Shown here: positions 9,365-16,359 of the stretch, in pieces
Position numbering within the stretch: position 1 is the first letter of the stretch
Layout: every line of letters starts with the position of its first letter
Assembly (NCBI GenBank): GCA_025363715.1
Contig: JANYLR010000121.1
Span: 1 to 46,176 of the forward strand
From: Holophagaceae bacterium
GTDB taxonomy: Bacteria > Acidobacteriota > Holophagae > Holophagales > Holophagaceae
Length of the DNA stretch: 46,176 nucleotides
Direction of reading: 5' to 3'
The notes under the pieces: model-generated
What the model was told of the DNA's origin: nothing
What the model saw: the letters and a program-made list of their open reading frames with translations, nothing else
The model's database searches: none
Program-made: the position numbers and the translations under genes

Positions 9365-9390
9365 GGCTATTCGGCACATCGGGTTGAAAA
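9365..9390 (+). repeat. Left terminal inverted repeat of the ISL3 element
   Basis: The 26 bases from GGCTATTCGGC to GGGTTGAAAA are the exact reverse complement of 11963-11988. Confidence 0.93.
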
Positions 9391-9416
9391 GCCCATTGGG
9401 TTCAATGTTGGTAAAA

Positions 9417-9437
9417 TCGGCGCATCGGGTTGACAAA
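9417..9437 (+). repeat. Subterminal copy of the ISL3 terminal repeat
   Basis: TCGGCGCATCGGGTTGACAA matches the inner part of the left terminal repeat with two differences and the same orientation, about 45 bp inside the element. It could be a second transposase-binding site or lie in the promoter of the cargo operon. The 88 bp from 9391 to 9478 hold no gene. Confidence 0.65.
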
Positions 9438-9478
9438 CTGCGACTGTTCAAGCAGAATGAAGGCTGGGGGAATGTGTC

Positions 9479-10261
9479 ATGGAACCCAACAACCCGAAGG
9501 GAAACCGGAACCAGGTCGGTGAGCCGTTCAAGAGCGTGTCCGAGGACGTCGTCGCGGGCGCTTCCAATCCCCTGTCCCGGTTCCAGGCATTCCAGCCCCG
9601 AATGGAGATCCTGCCGCCAAGCCAGCGCGCCCTCTGGCCTTCCCTGCGACCCCTGGCAGCAATGGGCTTCGTCCTGTACGGCGGCACCGCCATCGCGCTT
9701 CGATTGGGTCATCGCGAATCCGTGGATTTCGACTTCTTCACGGAGCGGCCATTCGATCATCAGTCACTTATGACCGCATTGCCCTTCGCTTCAGGGGCAT
9801 TGGTCCTGCAGGCGGAACCGAACACCCTTACCCTGTCGGTGACCCTTCCGGACCACCCTGATCACCCGGTCAAGGTTTCGTTCTTCGGTGGGCTGACCAT
9901 GGGGCGGATCGGCATGCCGGAAAGGACCGAGGACGGCGTCATCCTGGCGGCTTCCTTGCCGGATCTGCTGGCCACCAAGCTGAAGGTAATGCACCAACGC
10001 CTTGAGAAGAAGGACTACCAGGACATCCATGGGCTCCTGTCGGTCGGGTGTTCCCTCCCTGATGCGCTCGCGGGCGCGTCCGCCCTGTTCGGGAAGGCAT
10101 TCCAGCCAAGGGTGACGTTGACCGCCTTGACCTACTTCAAGGGGGGAAACCTTGAGGAGTTGTCGCCCGAGGTCCAGAAGGACCTGATCCGGGTCGCGGC
10201 CGCCGTGGAATCCGTGCCGAACAACGCGTCCATTTCGCCCGTCCTAGGGGTAACCCCATGA
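9479..10261 (+). CDS. AbiEii/AbiGii-like nucleotidyltransferase (putative toxin)
   Basis: The 260-residue protein has the nucleotidyltransferase core LYGGTAIALRLGHRESVDFD followed by FFTERPFD. The GGT-A and S-x-D-x-D motifs supply the metal-binding acidic residues. Later come DLLATKLKVMHQRLEKKDYQ and D-I-HGLL, the conserved K and KDxxDI segment of the family. AbiEii-type toxins transfer nucleotides to RNA, notably tRNA, and work in type IV toxin-antitoxin or phage-defence pairs. The gene is the first of the operon inside the ISL3 element, and its stop overlaps the next start (ATGA). The start may be later, since family similarity begins near residue 40 (MEILPPSQRALW). Confidence 0.82.
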   Translation: MEPNNPKGNRNQVGEPFKSVSEDVVAGASNPLSRFQAFQPRMEILPPSQRALWPSLRPLAAMGFVLYGGTAIALRLGHRESVDFDFFTERPFDHQSLMTALPFASGALVLQAEPNTLTLSVTLPDHPDHPVKVSFFGGLTMGRIGMPERTEDGVILAASLPDLLATKLKVMHQRLEKKDYQDIHGLLSVGCSLPDALAGASALFGKAFQPRVTLTALTYFKGGNLEELSPEVQKDLIRVAAAVESVPNNASISPVLGVTP

Positions 10262-10554
10262 ACCAGCAGGATGCCGCCCAGCTTCGGGATGTCGCGGCCA
10301 GATACATCTGGTGGGAATCACCGGAGGAGGCGCTTCGGCGACCGGTCCGCGTGCTGGCCCAGGTGATGGACAAGGGTGATTTCCAGGACATCGTGCGCCT
10401 TCTGTCCCTGATCGGCCCAGCCCCGTTCCGCGAGGCCATCACCGAAGCGGAACCGGGCTGGTTCGGTCCCCAGGCATGGCATTACTGGCATTACCGGCTC
10501 GGCTTCGTTCCGGCCGGCGAGGTCGTTCCGGATCTGCCCCAGCGGTCCTTCTGA
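10258..10554 (+). CDS. Small partner of the nucleotidyltransferase (putative antitoxin)
   Basis: The 98-residue protein contains ARYIWWESPEEALRRPVRVL, then VMDKGDFQDIVRLLSLIG, and a W-rich end (WHYWHYRLGF). This pattern (W after a short helix, RVL, GD-x-x-D-I) resembles the small DUF6922-like proteins commonly encoded beside AbiEii-like nucleotidyltransferases, from memory. The ATGA overlap with the upstream gene implies coupled translation, as in toxin-antitoxin pairs. In most such pairs the small gene comes first; here it is second. Role as antitoxin is inference from context. Confidence 0.6.
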   Translation: MNQQDAAQLRDVAARYIWWESPEEALRRPVRVLAQVMDKGDFQDIVRLLSLIGPAPFREAITEAEPGWFGPQAWHYWHYRLGFVPAGEVVPDLPQRSF

Positions 10555-10566
10555 ACCACGACCAGG

Positions 10567-11910
10567 ATGGGTGCGCCGGACTTCCTGAACCTGCCCAGCC
10601 TCCGAACCGTTTCGGTCCGGCAGGATGGTGGGCAATACCATGTCATGGCCGAAGGGCTGGCGACCCCGGATCGTTGTTCCCGATGCGGCCACGATGGTTG
10701 CTACGCGCACGGTTCCCGTCCGCAGACCTACGCCGATGTTCCACACCACGGAAACGTTTCCGTGATCCATGTGGACCGAAGGCGTGTCCGCTGCCGGGTC
10801 TGCGGTGGGATCACGCTCCAACCCCTGCCGGACATGGCGGAAGCCCACATGATGACCCGGCGCCTGGTGGCGATGGTGGAACGCGATGGGCTTCAGCGAA
10901 CATTCTCCGAGGTCGCCCGGGAAATCGGCGTTCACGAGCGGACGGTTCGACGGATCATCGCCGACCACATCCGCTGGCTGGAAGGTCAGCACCGGTTCGA
11001 GACGCCGCGCTGGCTAGGTCTGGACGAGATCCACATCATCAGGCGCAGCCGGGCCGTCATCGCCAACGTCGAGGAACGCTGCATGGTGGACATGCTGGCC
11101 ACCCGGCAAAAGCAGGCCGTGGGGGCGTATGTCCAGGGCATGGCGAACCGTGACCGAATCGAGTTGGTGTGCATGGACATGTGGGCGCCCTACCGTGACG
11201 TCGCAAGGGAACTGCTGCCGCGCGCCCAGGTCGTGGTCGACAAGTTCCATGTGGTTCGCATGGCCACGGCGGCACTCGAAACGGTCCGAAAGCGGATCCG
11301 GTCGGACCTTTCGACCAAGAGGCGCCTGCGCCTGAAGGATGACCGTTTCCTGCTGTTGCGCAGGGCCAGGGACCTGGCCCCTCAACAACTGGACAGAATC
11401 GCAGGATGGACGGATGAATTCCCGGACCTGGGGGCCGCCTGGAACGCGAAGGAAGGCTTCTGCAACATTTGGGATTCCAGGCTGACACCAGCCCAGGCCA
11501 AAGCTGAATTCGCCGCATGGGGGTCCAGCCTTGGCCCTTCGGCCGTCGAAGCCTTCCAACCCCTATTGACCGCCCTGCACAATTGGGAAGCCGAAGCCTT
11601 CGCCTACTTCCGCCACCCCGTGACGAACGCCTACACGGAAGCCCTGAACGGGGTGATCCGGGTCGTGAACCGTGTGGGGCGCGGCTACAGCTTCGATGTG
11701 CTTCGGGCGAAGATGCTGTTCGCCCACGGCCAGCACAACAGGCGTGGGGTGCCCCTCAGTCGTGAACGTCCGGAATTCGGTGAACGGGTGGCTGGCTTCC
11801 TTGGATCCGGTGACCAGCCCCGTCATCCACCGATGCGAATCGGTGAAGCAGTGGAATTGGGGGTGCCGCTTTCAGTGCTCGCCGACCTCATTGATCGAGA
11901 AGCGATCTGA
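10567..11910 (+). CDS. ISL3-family DDE transposase
   Basis: The 447-residue protein has the N-terminal zinc-binding region of ISL3 transposases (CSRCGHDGCYAHGS, later VRCRVCGG), a helix-turn-helix (REIGVHERTVRRIIADH), and the DDE core. The first Asp is in WLGLDEIHII, the second in VCMDMWAPYRDVARELLP followed by VVVDKFHVV, and the Glu in NAYTEALNGVIRVVNR. All catalytic residues are present and length is normal for the family, so it should be active. It starts 12 bp after the small partner gene and probably shares its transcript. Confidence 0.95.
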   Translation: MGAPDFLNLPSLRTVSVRQDGGQYHVMAEGLATPDRCSRCGHDGCYAHGSRPQTYADVPHHGNVSVIHVDRRRVRCRVCGGITLQPLPDMAEAHMMTRRLVAMVERDGLQRTFSEVAREIGVHERTVRRIIADHIRWLEGQHRFETPRWLGLDEIHIIRRSRAVIANVEERCMVDMLATRQKQAVGAYVQGMANRDRIELVCMDMWAPYRDVARELLPRAQVVVDKFHVVRMATAALETVRKRIRSDLSTKRRLRLKDDRFLLLRRARDLAPQQLDRIAGWTDEFPDLGAAWNAKEGFCNIWDSRLTPAQAKAEFAAWGSSLGPSAVEAFQPLLTALHNWEAEAFAYFRHPVTNAYTEALNGVIRVVNRVGRGYSFDVLRAKMLFAHGQHNRRGVPLSRERPEFGERVAGFLGSGDQPRHPPMRIGEAVELGVPLSVLADLIDREAI

Positions 11911-11962
11911 ATCCCGTTTCAACCAAACGGCCCCTTAAAGCAGCAGGGCCTTCCGAGAGCCG

Positions 11963-11988
11963 TTTTCAACCCGATGTGCCGAATAGCC
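11963..11988 (-). repeat. Right terminal inverted repeat of the ISL3 element
   Basis: Exact reverse complement of 9365-9390. It begins with TTTTCAACCCGATGTGCC. Confidence 0.93.
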
Positions 11989-11996
11989 GAAATTTC
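11989..11996. repeat. Target site duplication, right copy
   Basis: GAAATTTC, identical to 9357-9364. The duplicated octamer is itself a palindrome. Confidence 0.92.
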
Positions 11997-12225
11997 TGCT
12001 CTGATAGATGGAGCGACATCTGTGAGCATGCCCTTCACCAAAGGGACGCCATGTTAGAACTGGCATGCCCTTAGCCCTGGCGGCTCTGGAACCATCCCAG
12101 TCGCTTGCTCAGCGCCGGCCCAATCTAGACGCGCTTGACTTCCACGCTCTGGGCCCAGGTACCTCCAACCCTACACACTCCTGTTTGCCATCTGAATTGG
12201 GCAAGACAAATCTCAGGCTTGAACC
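11997..12225. other. Intergenic stretch downstream of the ISL3 element
   Basis: The 229 bp hold no recognised gene. GCATGCCCTT occurs twice (around 12027 and 12063). Joining the two flanks without the element restores no longer reading frame, only a short run of codons after the stop of the small secreted peptide. Confidence 0.5.
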
Positions 12226-13617
12226 TTATTTCTTGGCAATCCGCTTTCGTCGCACCTGCGAATCATTCTCTTCATTTGGATCAAAACCCTTTCGGGTGGC
12301 GGGTCGATTCCTTGACCCAGCGATACCGAGAACTGGTGAAAGCACCCTAACCGATTCCTTTAGAGCCGATGGACAAAGGTGACCGTAAAAGTGCTCGACC
12401 ATCCGCGTATCCACATGACCGAGTTGCTTCGCCACGAACACAAGGGGCACACCGGCGTTCACTAGCCCAGAAGCATAGGTATGCCTCAATATATGAAATA
12501 CAAGGGGCTCTACCTTCGAGGCACGACAAGCCAGCACCATCTGCCAATCCTGGTCACCTCGGGCCCAAGCGCCCTCTAGATTCAGACGATTCACTCGCTT
12601 TACGTCCTTGCGAAGGAACATCGACTCGTCACCACCCCGTCCCTTCGTAACCTTCTTGAACCAGGCAACAGCCTCTGGAGCGAGGTGAACATACCTGGAG
12701 CTATCCCATTTGTCCTTTGAAATCCAAATGGTCTCGGCAATTGGATCAAAATCCCGAACCTTCAATCGGCACAACGGACCATACCTGCTGCCCGTAAATA
12801 GAGCCGCCTGCACCATCGGCCTGAAGTCATCGGAACATCCCTTCACCAGTGCTCGCTGTTCAGCCACTTTCAAGAACCTCGCCCGTGACTTGCTGACCTT
12901 TTGGAAGGAGAGCACAGCCTTCCATGGCTGGTGGTCCCTGGAAACCCTGTGTTTCTCTACCGCGAATGACAGGGCCTTCCGCAAGGTGGCCAGATTCCGA
13001 TTTGCCGTTGCCTTCCGGGCGCGGAGTTGTTCATCGGTGGGGGTCACGTCCCCCCAATCAGTCCTGGCTTCACTCACCCCCCATCCGGTCTTCCTGCGCG
13101 GTGAATCCCCCATTTTGTCGCGCCAGTCCTCGATTTTCTTGGTGGTCAGCTTGGCAACGGGAACCTCACCGAACTCTGGCAGGATGATGGCGTTGATGCG
13201 GGCAATGAGAGTGGCAGTCTCTTGGCCCAACCGGATGCATTCGGTAATGTGATCCCTGAGGGCATGCCCTACGGTGTAGGCACTGTCCACCACCGCCTCA
13301 CCAATCGCCTCCAGTTGTGCTGTTCGGGCGCACTCAGTAAAAAAAACTTCTGCCTTCTTCTGAACCGATTTCCAGTCAATAACATCGATGCCGTCCGCAT
13401 CCGTGAAATCGTCTGCAGCACCAAGGCGTTTGCTCAGGAATTTTCCATTCTCCGGGTTTCGCCACCGGGCTCGCCAAGTTCCATTCCGTCCTGAGGCCGG
13501 GCGCCGGTAGAGAAGATACCTTCCGGATGAAAGCGTTTCCGTATGATCCATGCCGGCCCCGAGTTCAAGACGCTTGGTCTTGGTCTCGAGTTGTGCGCTC
13601 CGTTTTGACCGCGACAT
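12226..13617 (-). CDS. Tyrosine-type site-specific integrase
   Basis: The 463-residue protein has an N-terminal arm domain (YLLYRRPASGRNGTWRARWR), a core-binding domain (ARINAIILPEFGEVPVAKLT, then RNLATLRKALSFAVEKH) and the catalytic domain. Catalytic residues seen are the first Arg in FTGSRYGPLCRL, the HxxR box in FHILRHTYASGL, the late His in KQLGHVD, and the Tyr in MVEHFYGHL. The ATG at 13617 is preferred over 13746 because GGGAGG stands four bases upstream in the message. It lies 140 bp from a partial tRNA-Ala gene, reading away from it, as expected for the integrase of a tRNA-targeting island. Confidence 0.92.
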   Translation of the reverse strand: MSRSKRSAQLETKTKRLELGAGMDHTETLSSGRYLLYRRPASGRNGTWRARWRNPENGKFLSKRLGAADDFTDADGIDVIDWKSVQKKAEVFFTECARTAQLEAIGEAVVDSAYTVGHALRDHITECIRLGQETATLIARINAIILPEFGEVPVAKLTTKKIEDWRDKMGDSPRRKTGWGVSEARTDWGDVTPTDEQLRARKATANRNLATLRKALSFAVEKHRVSRDHQPWKAVLSFQKVSKSRARFLKVAEQRALVKGCSDDFRPMVQAALFTGSRYGPLCRLKVRDFDPIAETIWISKDKWDSSRYVHLAPEAVAWFKKVTKGRGGDESMFLRKDVKRVNRLNLEGAWARGDQDWQMVLACRASKVEPLVFHILRHTYASGLVNAGVPLVFVAKQLGHVDTRMVEHFYGHLCPSALKESVRVLSPVLGIAGSRNRPATRKGFDPNEENDSQVRRKRIAKK

Positions 13618-13757
13618 GGGGCCTCCCATCGTCAAGATATCGTCAAATGTTGCCCCGAAACTTAGTAATTTTTTGTAGATCCCAGTAGACCCTAGTAGAT
13701 CTTTATATTGTTTTGATTGGTTTTGATATTTTGCAACCCAAGTCAAAACTACTTACT

Positions 13758-13808
13758 ACTGCATTCGCAATGCAGAGGTCGTCAGTTCGATCCTGATCAG
13801 GTCCACCA
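13758..13808 (+). other. Partial tRNA-Ala(CGC) 3' end, attR-like scar
   Basis: The 51 bases reproduce the 3' part of a tRNA from just before the anticodon arm (CTGCA-TTCGCAA-TGCAG, anticodon CGC) through the T arm (GTCAG-TTCGATC-CTGAT) to GGTCCACCA. The 5' half (acceptor 5' strand and D arm) is absent; the bases upstream are AT-rich and unrelated. A 3' fragment beside an integrase is the classical right attachment site of an island inserted at a tRNA gene. The intact tRNA would lie at the far end, left of the window. Confidence 0.8.
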
Positions 13809-13889
13809 CTCAGTGCTTGCGGCGGTCTTCGGGCCGCCGTTCTGCTTTCGAGAGACGACCTCGCCAATTCTGAAAGCAGAGGTCGTCAT
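13789..13889 (+). repeat. 101-bp duplication, copy 1
   Basis: Spans the last 20 bases of the tRNA fragment, a GC-rich hairpin (13820-13839) and sequence matching the 3' end of the lipoprotein gene. It matches 13956-14056 without gaps at a constant offset of 167 bp; I count about 11 differences, ten of them in the distal 45 bases. Confidence 0.85.
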
Positions 13890-13955
13890 CCCGCCTAATT
13901 GCAGGCTCCACTGGAGCCCGCTCCCACTCGCTCCGCTCGCGGAGGCGGGTCCCTT

Positions 13956-14056
13956 GATCCTGATCAGGTCCACCACTCAGTGCTTGCGGCAGTCTTCGGG
14001 CCGCCGTTCTGATGCCGTGGAACGACCCCGCCAATCCTGAGAGTAGAGGTCGTCAT
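13956..14056 (+). repeat. 101-bp duplication, copy 2
   Basis: Begins with GATCCTGATCAGGTCCACCA, a second tRNA 3' end (13956-13975), and continues into the C-terminal codons of the lipoprotein gene. Between the copies, 13890-13955 holds 66 bp of hairpin-rich sequence (GGCTCC-ACT-GGAGCC) not found elsewhere in the window. Confidence 0.85.
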
Positions 14057-14411
14057 TGATGGCAATCACTTCATAAACCAGGATGGTTTCAAAGCCCGCT
14101 TCCCTGGTCACGCCCACCAGCATCGTGTAGTCGTAGCGCCGGTGAGAAACGGATTCGACCGTCCAGGTCTCGATCGCCGCTTCGGACTGCTGGGGAGCGG
14201 GAAGCTGCCGCTGCCTGATGGTGGTCTTGATGACTCGTTCAAAGGGATCTCCCTTGAACCTCGAGTCGTGAAAATCCTTGATGAATCCGTACAAATTGGG
14301 CAGGCCGCTCTCACCACGGGCAATGGATTGGAAATCCTGGCTCGGCGGCAGCTGGGGCTGCTGGCAGCCGAGAAAAAGCCACGACAGGAGCAGGGGCCAA
14401 CCCGGGCTCAT
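13977..14411 (-). CDS. Small lipoprotein, unknown function
   Basis: The 144-residue protein starts MSPGWPLLLSWLFLGCQQPQ with a lipobox ending in LGC, so it is lipid-anchored. The rest contains LPNLYGFIKDFHDSRFKGDP and IETWTVESVSHRRYDYTMLV. I recognise no domain. The ATG at 14411 places the signal peptide at the N-terminus; longer versions would bury it. The stop codon lies one base from a tRNA 3' CCA remnant, so gene and tRNA converge. Its last 26 codons are duplicated (as a fragment) at about 13810-13887. Confidence 0.7.
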   Translation of the reverse strand: MSPGWPLLLSWLFLGCQQPQLPPSQDFQSIARGESGLPNLYGFIKDFHDSRFKGDPFERVIKTTIRQRQLPAPQQSEAAIETWTVESVSHRRYDYTMLVGVTREAGFETILVYEVIAINDDLYSQDWRGRSTASERRPEDCRKH

Positions 14412-14448
14412 GGATCCTGCCCCTGACGCAGCGCAAATCGAACCAACC

Positions 14449-16284
14449 CTAGAACACCGCCTCCATGGGCGCGGTCTCTCCGGCGAGCAGGGCGACGGCA
14501 TGGGCGGCCACCAGTGGGAGGCCCCGGTGGGCGAAGTGGATCGCGGCCTGAACCTTGTTCTGGTAGAAGGCCGCCTCTTTGCTGCCGGCCAGGTGGGCGC
14601 GGAGGGCGGCGGGGTCCGCCGGATCCACGCCGCGTTCGGCCAGGAGTTTCTGGGCCTTGCCCTTGGCCACCTCGGCCTGCTGGAGGAGCAGGTAGCCGCC
14701 TACCACATGGCCCAGCATGTCCAGGATGGGCACGGCGTTGAGGAGGGTCAGCAGGCCCGCGTTCTCCCGGGCGGGAAGCTGGGTCAGCACGGCGCCCATG
14801 GCCTTCACGGCATCCACCAGCTGGCGGGCGGAAGCGCCGAGCACTGGGTCACCCACCAGGGATTGCGCCGCGTCCGCAGCCAGCTTCAGCAGGGCCTGCA
14901 CCGGGCGGCCCTCCTGCATGCGGAACTTCCGGCCCACGAGATCGAGGGCCTGGATGCCGTTGGTGCCTTCGTAGATCGAGGCGATCTTGCAGTCCCGCAG
15001 GTACTGCTCCGCTGGATAGTCCATGGTGTAGCCGTAGCCGCCGTAGACCTGGAGGGCCCACTCGGTCACGCGGAAGCCCCAATCGGAGCACCACGCCTTG
15101 CTGATGGGGGTGAACAGCTCGACGAGGCCCTGCCAGCGGTCGCGTTCCTCGCCTGTGGAGACGTGGGCCATGTCCATGCACCACCCGGTGTAGGTCACCA
15201 GGGCCCGCATGGCCTGCACATAGGCGGACTGGAGCAGCAGGGACCGCCGCACATCTGGATGCTCGATGATCAGGGATTGGCCCGAGGTCTTCCCCGCGCT
15301 GGGGCCGCGGCCCTGGAGCCGCTCCCGGGCATAGGCCAGGGCCGCCTGGTGGGCCGCCGAAGCGTTGCCCAGACCCTGGACTCCTACCTCCCACCGGGCG
15401 GTATTCATCATCTGGAACATGTGGGCGAGGCCCTGGTTCTCCTGCCCCAGGAGGAAACCCTGGCTGCCCGTGTTGGCGCCGAACACGAGGCTGCAGGTCG
15501 GGGAGCCGTGGATGCCCAGCTTGTGCTCGATCCCCGCGCAGGCCACATCGTTGGCCTGGCCCAGGGACCCGTCCGGGTTCACGCGCACCTTGGGGACGAC
15601 GAACAGGCTCAGGCCCTTGGGCCCCGCCGGGGCCCCCGGAGTGCGGGCCAGAACGGGATGGATGATGTTCGACGTGAGGTCATGGTCACCGCTGGTGATG
15701 AAGATCTTCTCGCCGGTGATCAGATAGGAACCGTCCTCCAGGCGCACGGCCTTGGTGTTGAGCGCGCCCAGGTCACTGCCTGCCCCGGCCTCGGTGAGAC
15801 ACATGGTGCCGGTCCACTCCCCCGAGTACATCCGCTCGCAGAAGGTGGCCTTGAGCTCCTCGCTCCCGAAGGTCTCGATCAGATGGGCGGCCCCCCGGGT
15901 CAGCAGCACCTGCAGCCCCATGGCCGTGTTGGCGCCCATGAAGTATTCGCTGATGCCGGTGCCCACTGTTTCTGGCAGACCCATGCCGCCGAAGGCCGGG
16001 GCCATGGTCGGGCTGATCCAGCCCCCCGAGGCGAGATCCCGATAGGCGGCGGCGAAGCCCTCGGGCAGGGTCACCTGGCCATGCTCAAAGCGGGCGCCGA
16101 TGCGGTCCCCCTCTTCGTTGCAGGCCGCGACGCTGCCATGGGCGACTTTCAAGGCCTCGTCCAGCACCATGGCCAACTGCTCGCGGTCGACCTCCTGGTA
16201 GGGCTCGGCCTTCAGCACGGCATCCAGGTCGAGCCACTCGAAGAGGTTGAATCGCACGTCCCGATCGTCATCGAGGTACTTCAT
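14449..16284 (-). CDS. Acyl-CoA dehydrogenase with extended C-terminal domain
   Basis: The 611-residue protein has the acyl-CoA dehydrogenase signature MCLTEAGAGSDLGALNTKAV, followed by YLITGEKIFITSGDHD, and a C-terminal helical domain with YGGYGYTMDYPAEQYLRDCK and IYEGTNGIQALDLVGRK. The catalytic Glu is the one in YEGTNGIQ. The length of about 600 residues matches the long FadE-like branch with an AcdhC-type extension. The enzyme introduces the alpha-beta double bond in fatty or aromatic acyl-CoA, passing electrons to ETF. GGAGG lies four bases before the ATG. It follows the acyl-CoA synthetase gene by 75 bp on the same strand, so activation and first oxidation are probably co-expressed. Confidence 0.93.
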   Translation of the reverse strand: MKYLDDDRDVRFNLFEWLDLDAVLKAEPYQEVDREQLAMVLDEALKVAHGSVAACNEEGDRIGARFEHGQVTLPEGFAAAYRDLASGGWISPTMAPAFGGMGLPETVGTGISEYFMGANTAMGLQVLLTRGAAHLIETFGSEELKATFCERMYSGEWTGTMCLTEAGAGSDLGALNTKAVRLEDGSYLITGEKIFITSGDHDLTSNIIHPVLARTPGAPAGPKGLSLFVVPKVRVNPDGSLGQANDVACAGIEHKLGIHGSPTCSLVFGANTGSQGFLLGQENQGLAHMFQMMNTARWEVGVQGLGNASAAHQAALAYARERLQGRGPSAGKTSGQSLIIEHPDVRRSLLLQSAYVQAMRALVTYTGWCMDMAHVSTGEERDRWQGLVELFTPISKAWCSDWGFRVTEWALQVYGGYGYTMDYPAEQYLRDCKIASIYEGTNGIQALDLVGRKFRMQEGRPVQALLKLAADAAQSLVGDPVLGASARQLVDAVKAMGAVLTQLPARENAGLLTLLNAVPILDMLGHVVGGYLLLQQAEVAKGKAQKLLAERGVDPADPAALRAHLAGSKEAAFYQNKVQAAIHFAHRGLPLVAAHAVALLAGETAPMEAVF

Positions 16285-16359
16285 GGGGCCTCCGGATTGC
16301 CATCAGGGGCGGGCGCCGCTCTGGGCCATTTTCGGCTCGGATGCGGCGTCGCGCCCGGG

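Larger units (their letters stand above)
9365..11988 (+). mobile_element. ISL3-family transposon carrying a toxin-antitoxin-like pair
   Basis: The 2,624-bp element has perfect 26-bp terminal inverted repeats (9365-9390 and 11963-11988, starting GGCTATTCGGCACATCGGG), an 8-bp duplication GAAATTTC on both sides, and an intact ISL3-type transposase. Ahead of the transposase, on the same strand, are an AbiEii-like nucleotidyltransferase and a 98-residue protein. Gene junctions are 4-bp overlap and 12-bp gap, so the three genes form one operon inside the element. Perfect repeats and an exact duplication suggest recent insertion. ISL3 elements with passenger genes are known, for example with metal-resistance genes; a nucleotidyltransferase pair as cargo is less familiar to me. 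Confidence 0.92.

Noticed and set aside
9340..9400. A 34-35 bp terminal inverted repeat instead of 26 bp
   Set aside because: The outer eight bases GAAATTTC are palindromic, so they look like part of the inverted repeat, but they are the direct target duplication.
13758..13808. A functional tRNA-Ala gene
   Set aside because: Only the anticodon arm, T arm and 3' acceptor strand are present; the 5' half is missing.
13810..14034. A 74-codon minus-strand gene between the two tRNA scars
   Set aside because: Its C-terminus copies the lipoprotein end through the 101-bp duplication and the rest is out-of-frame duplicated DNA; it is a by-product of the repeat.
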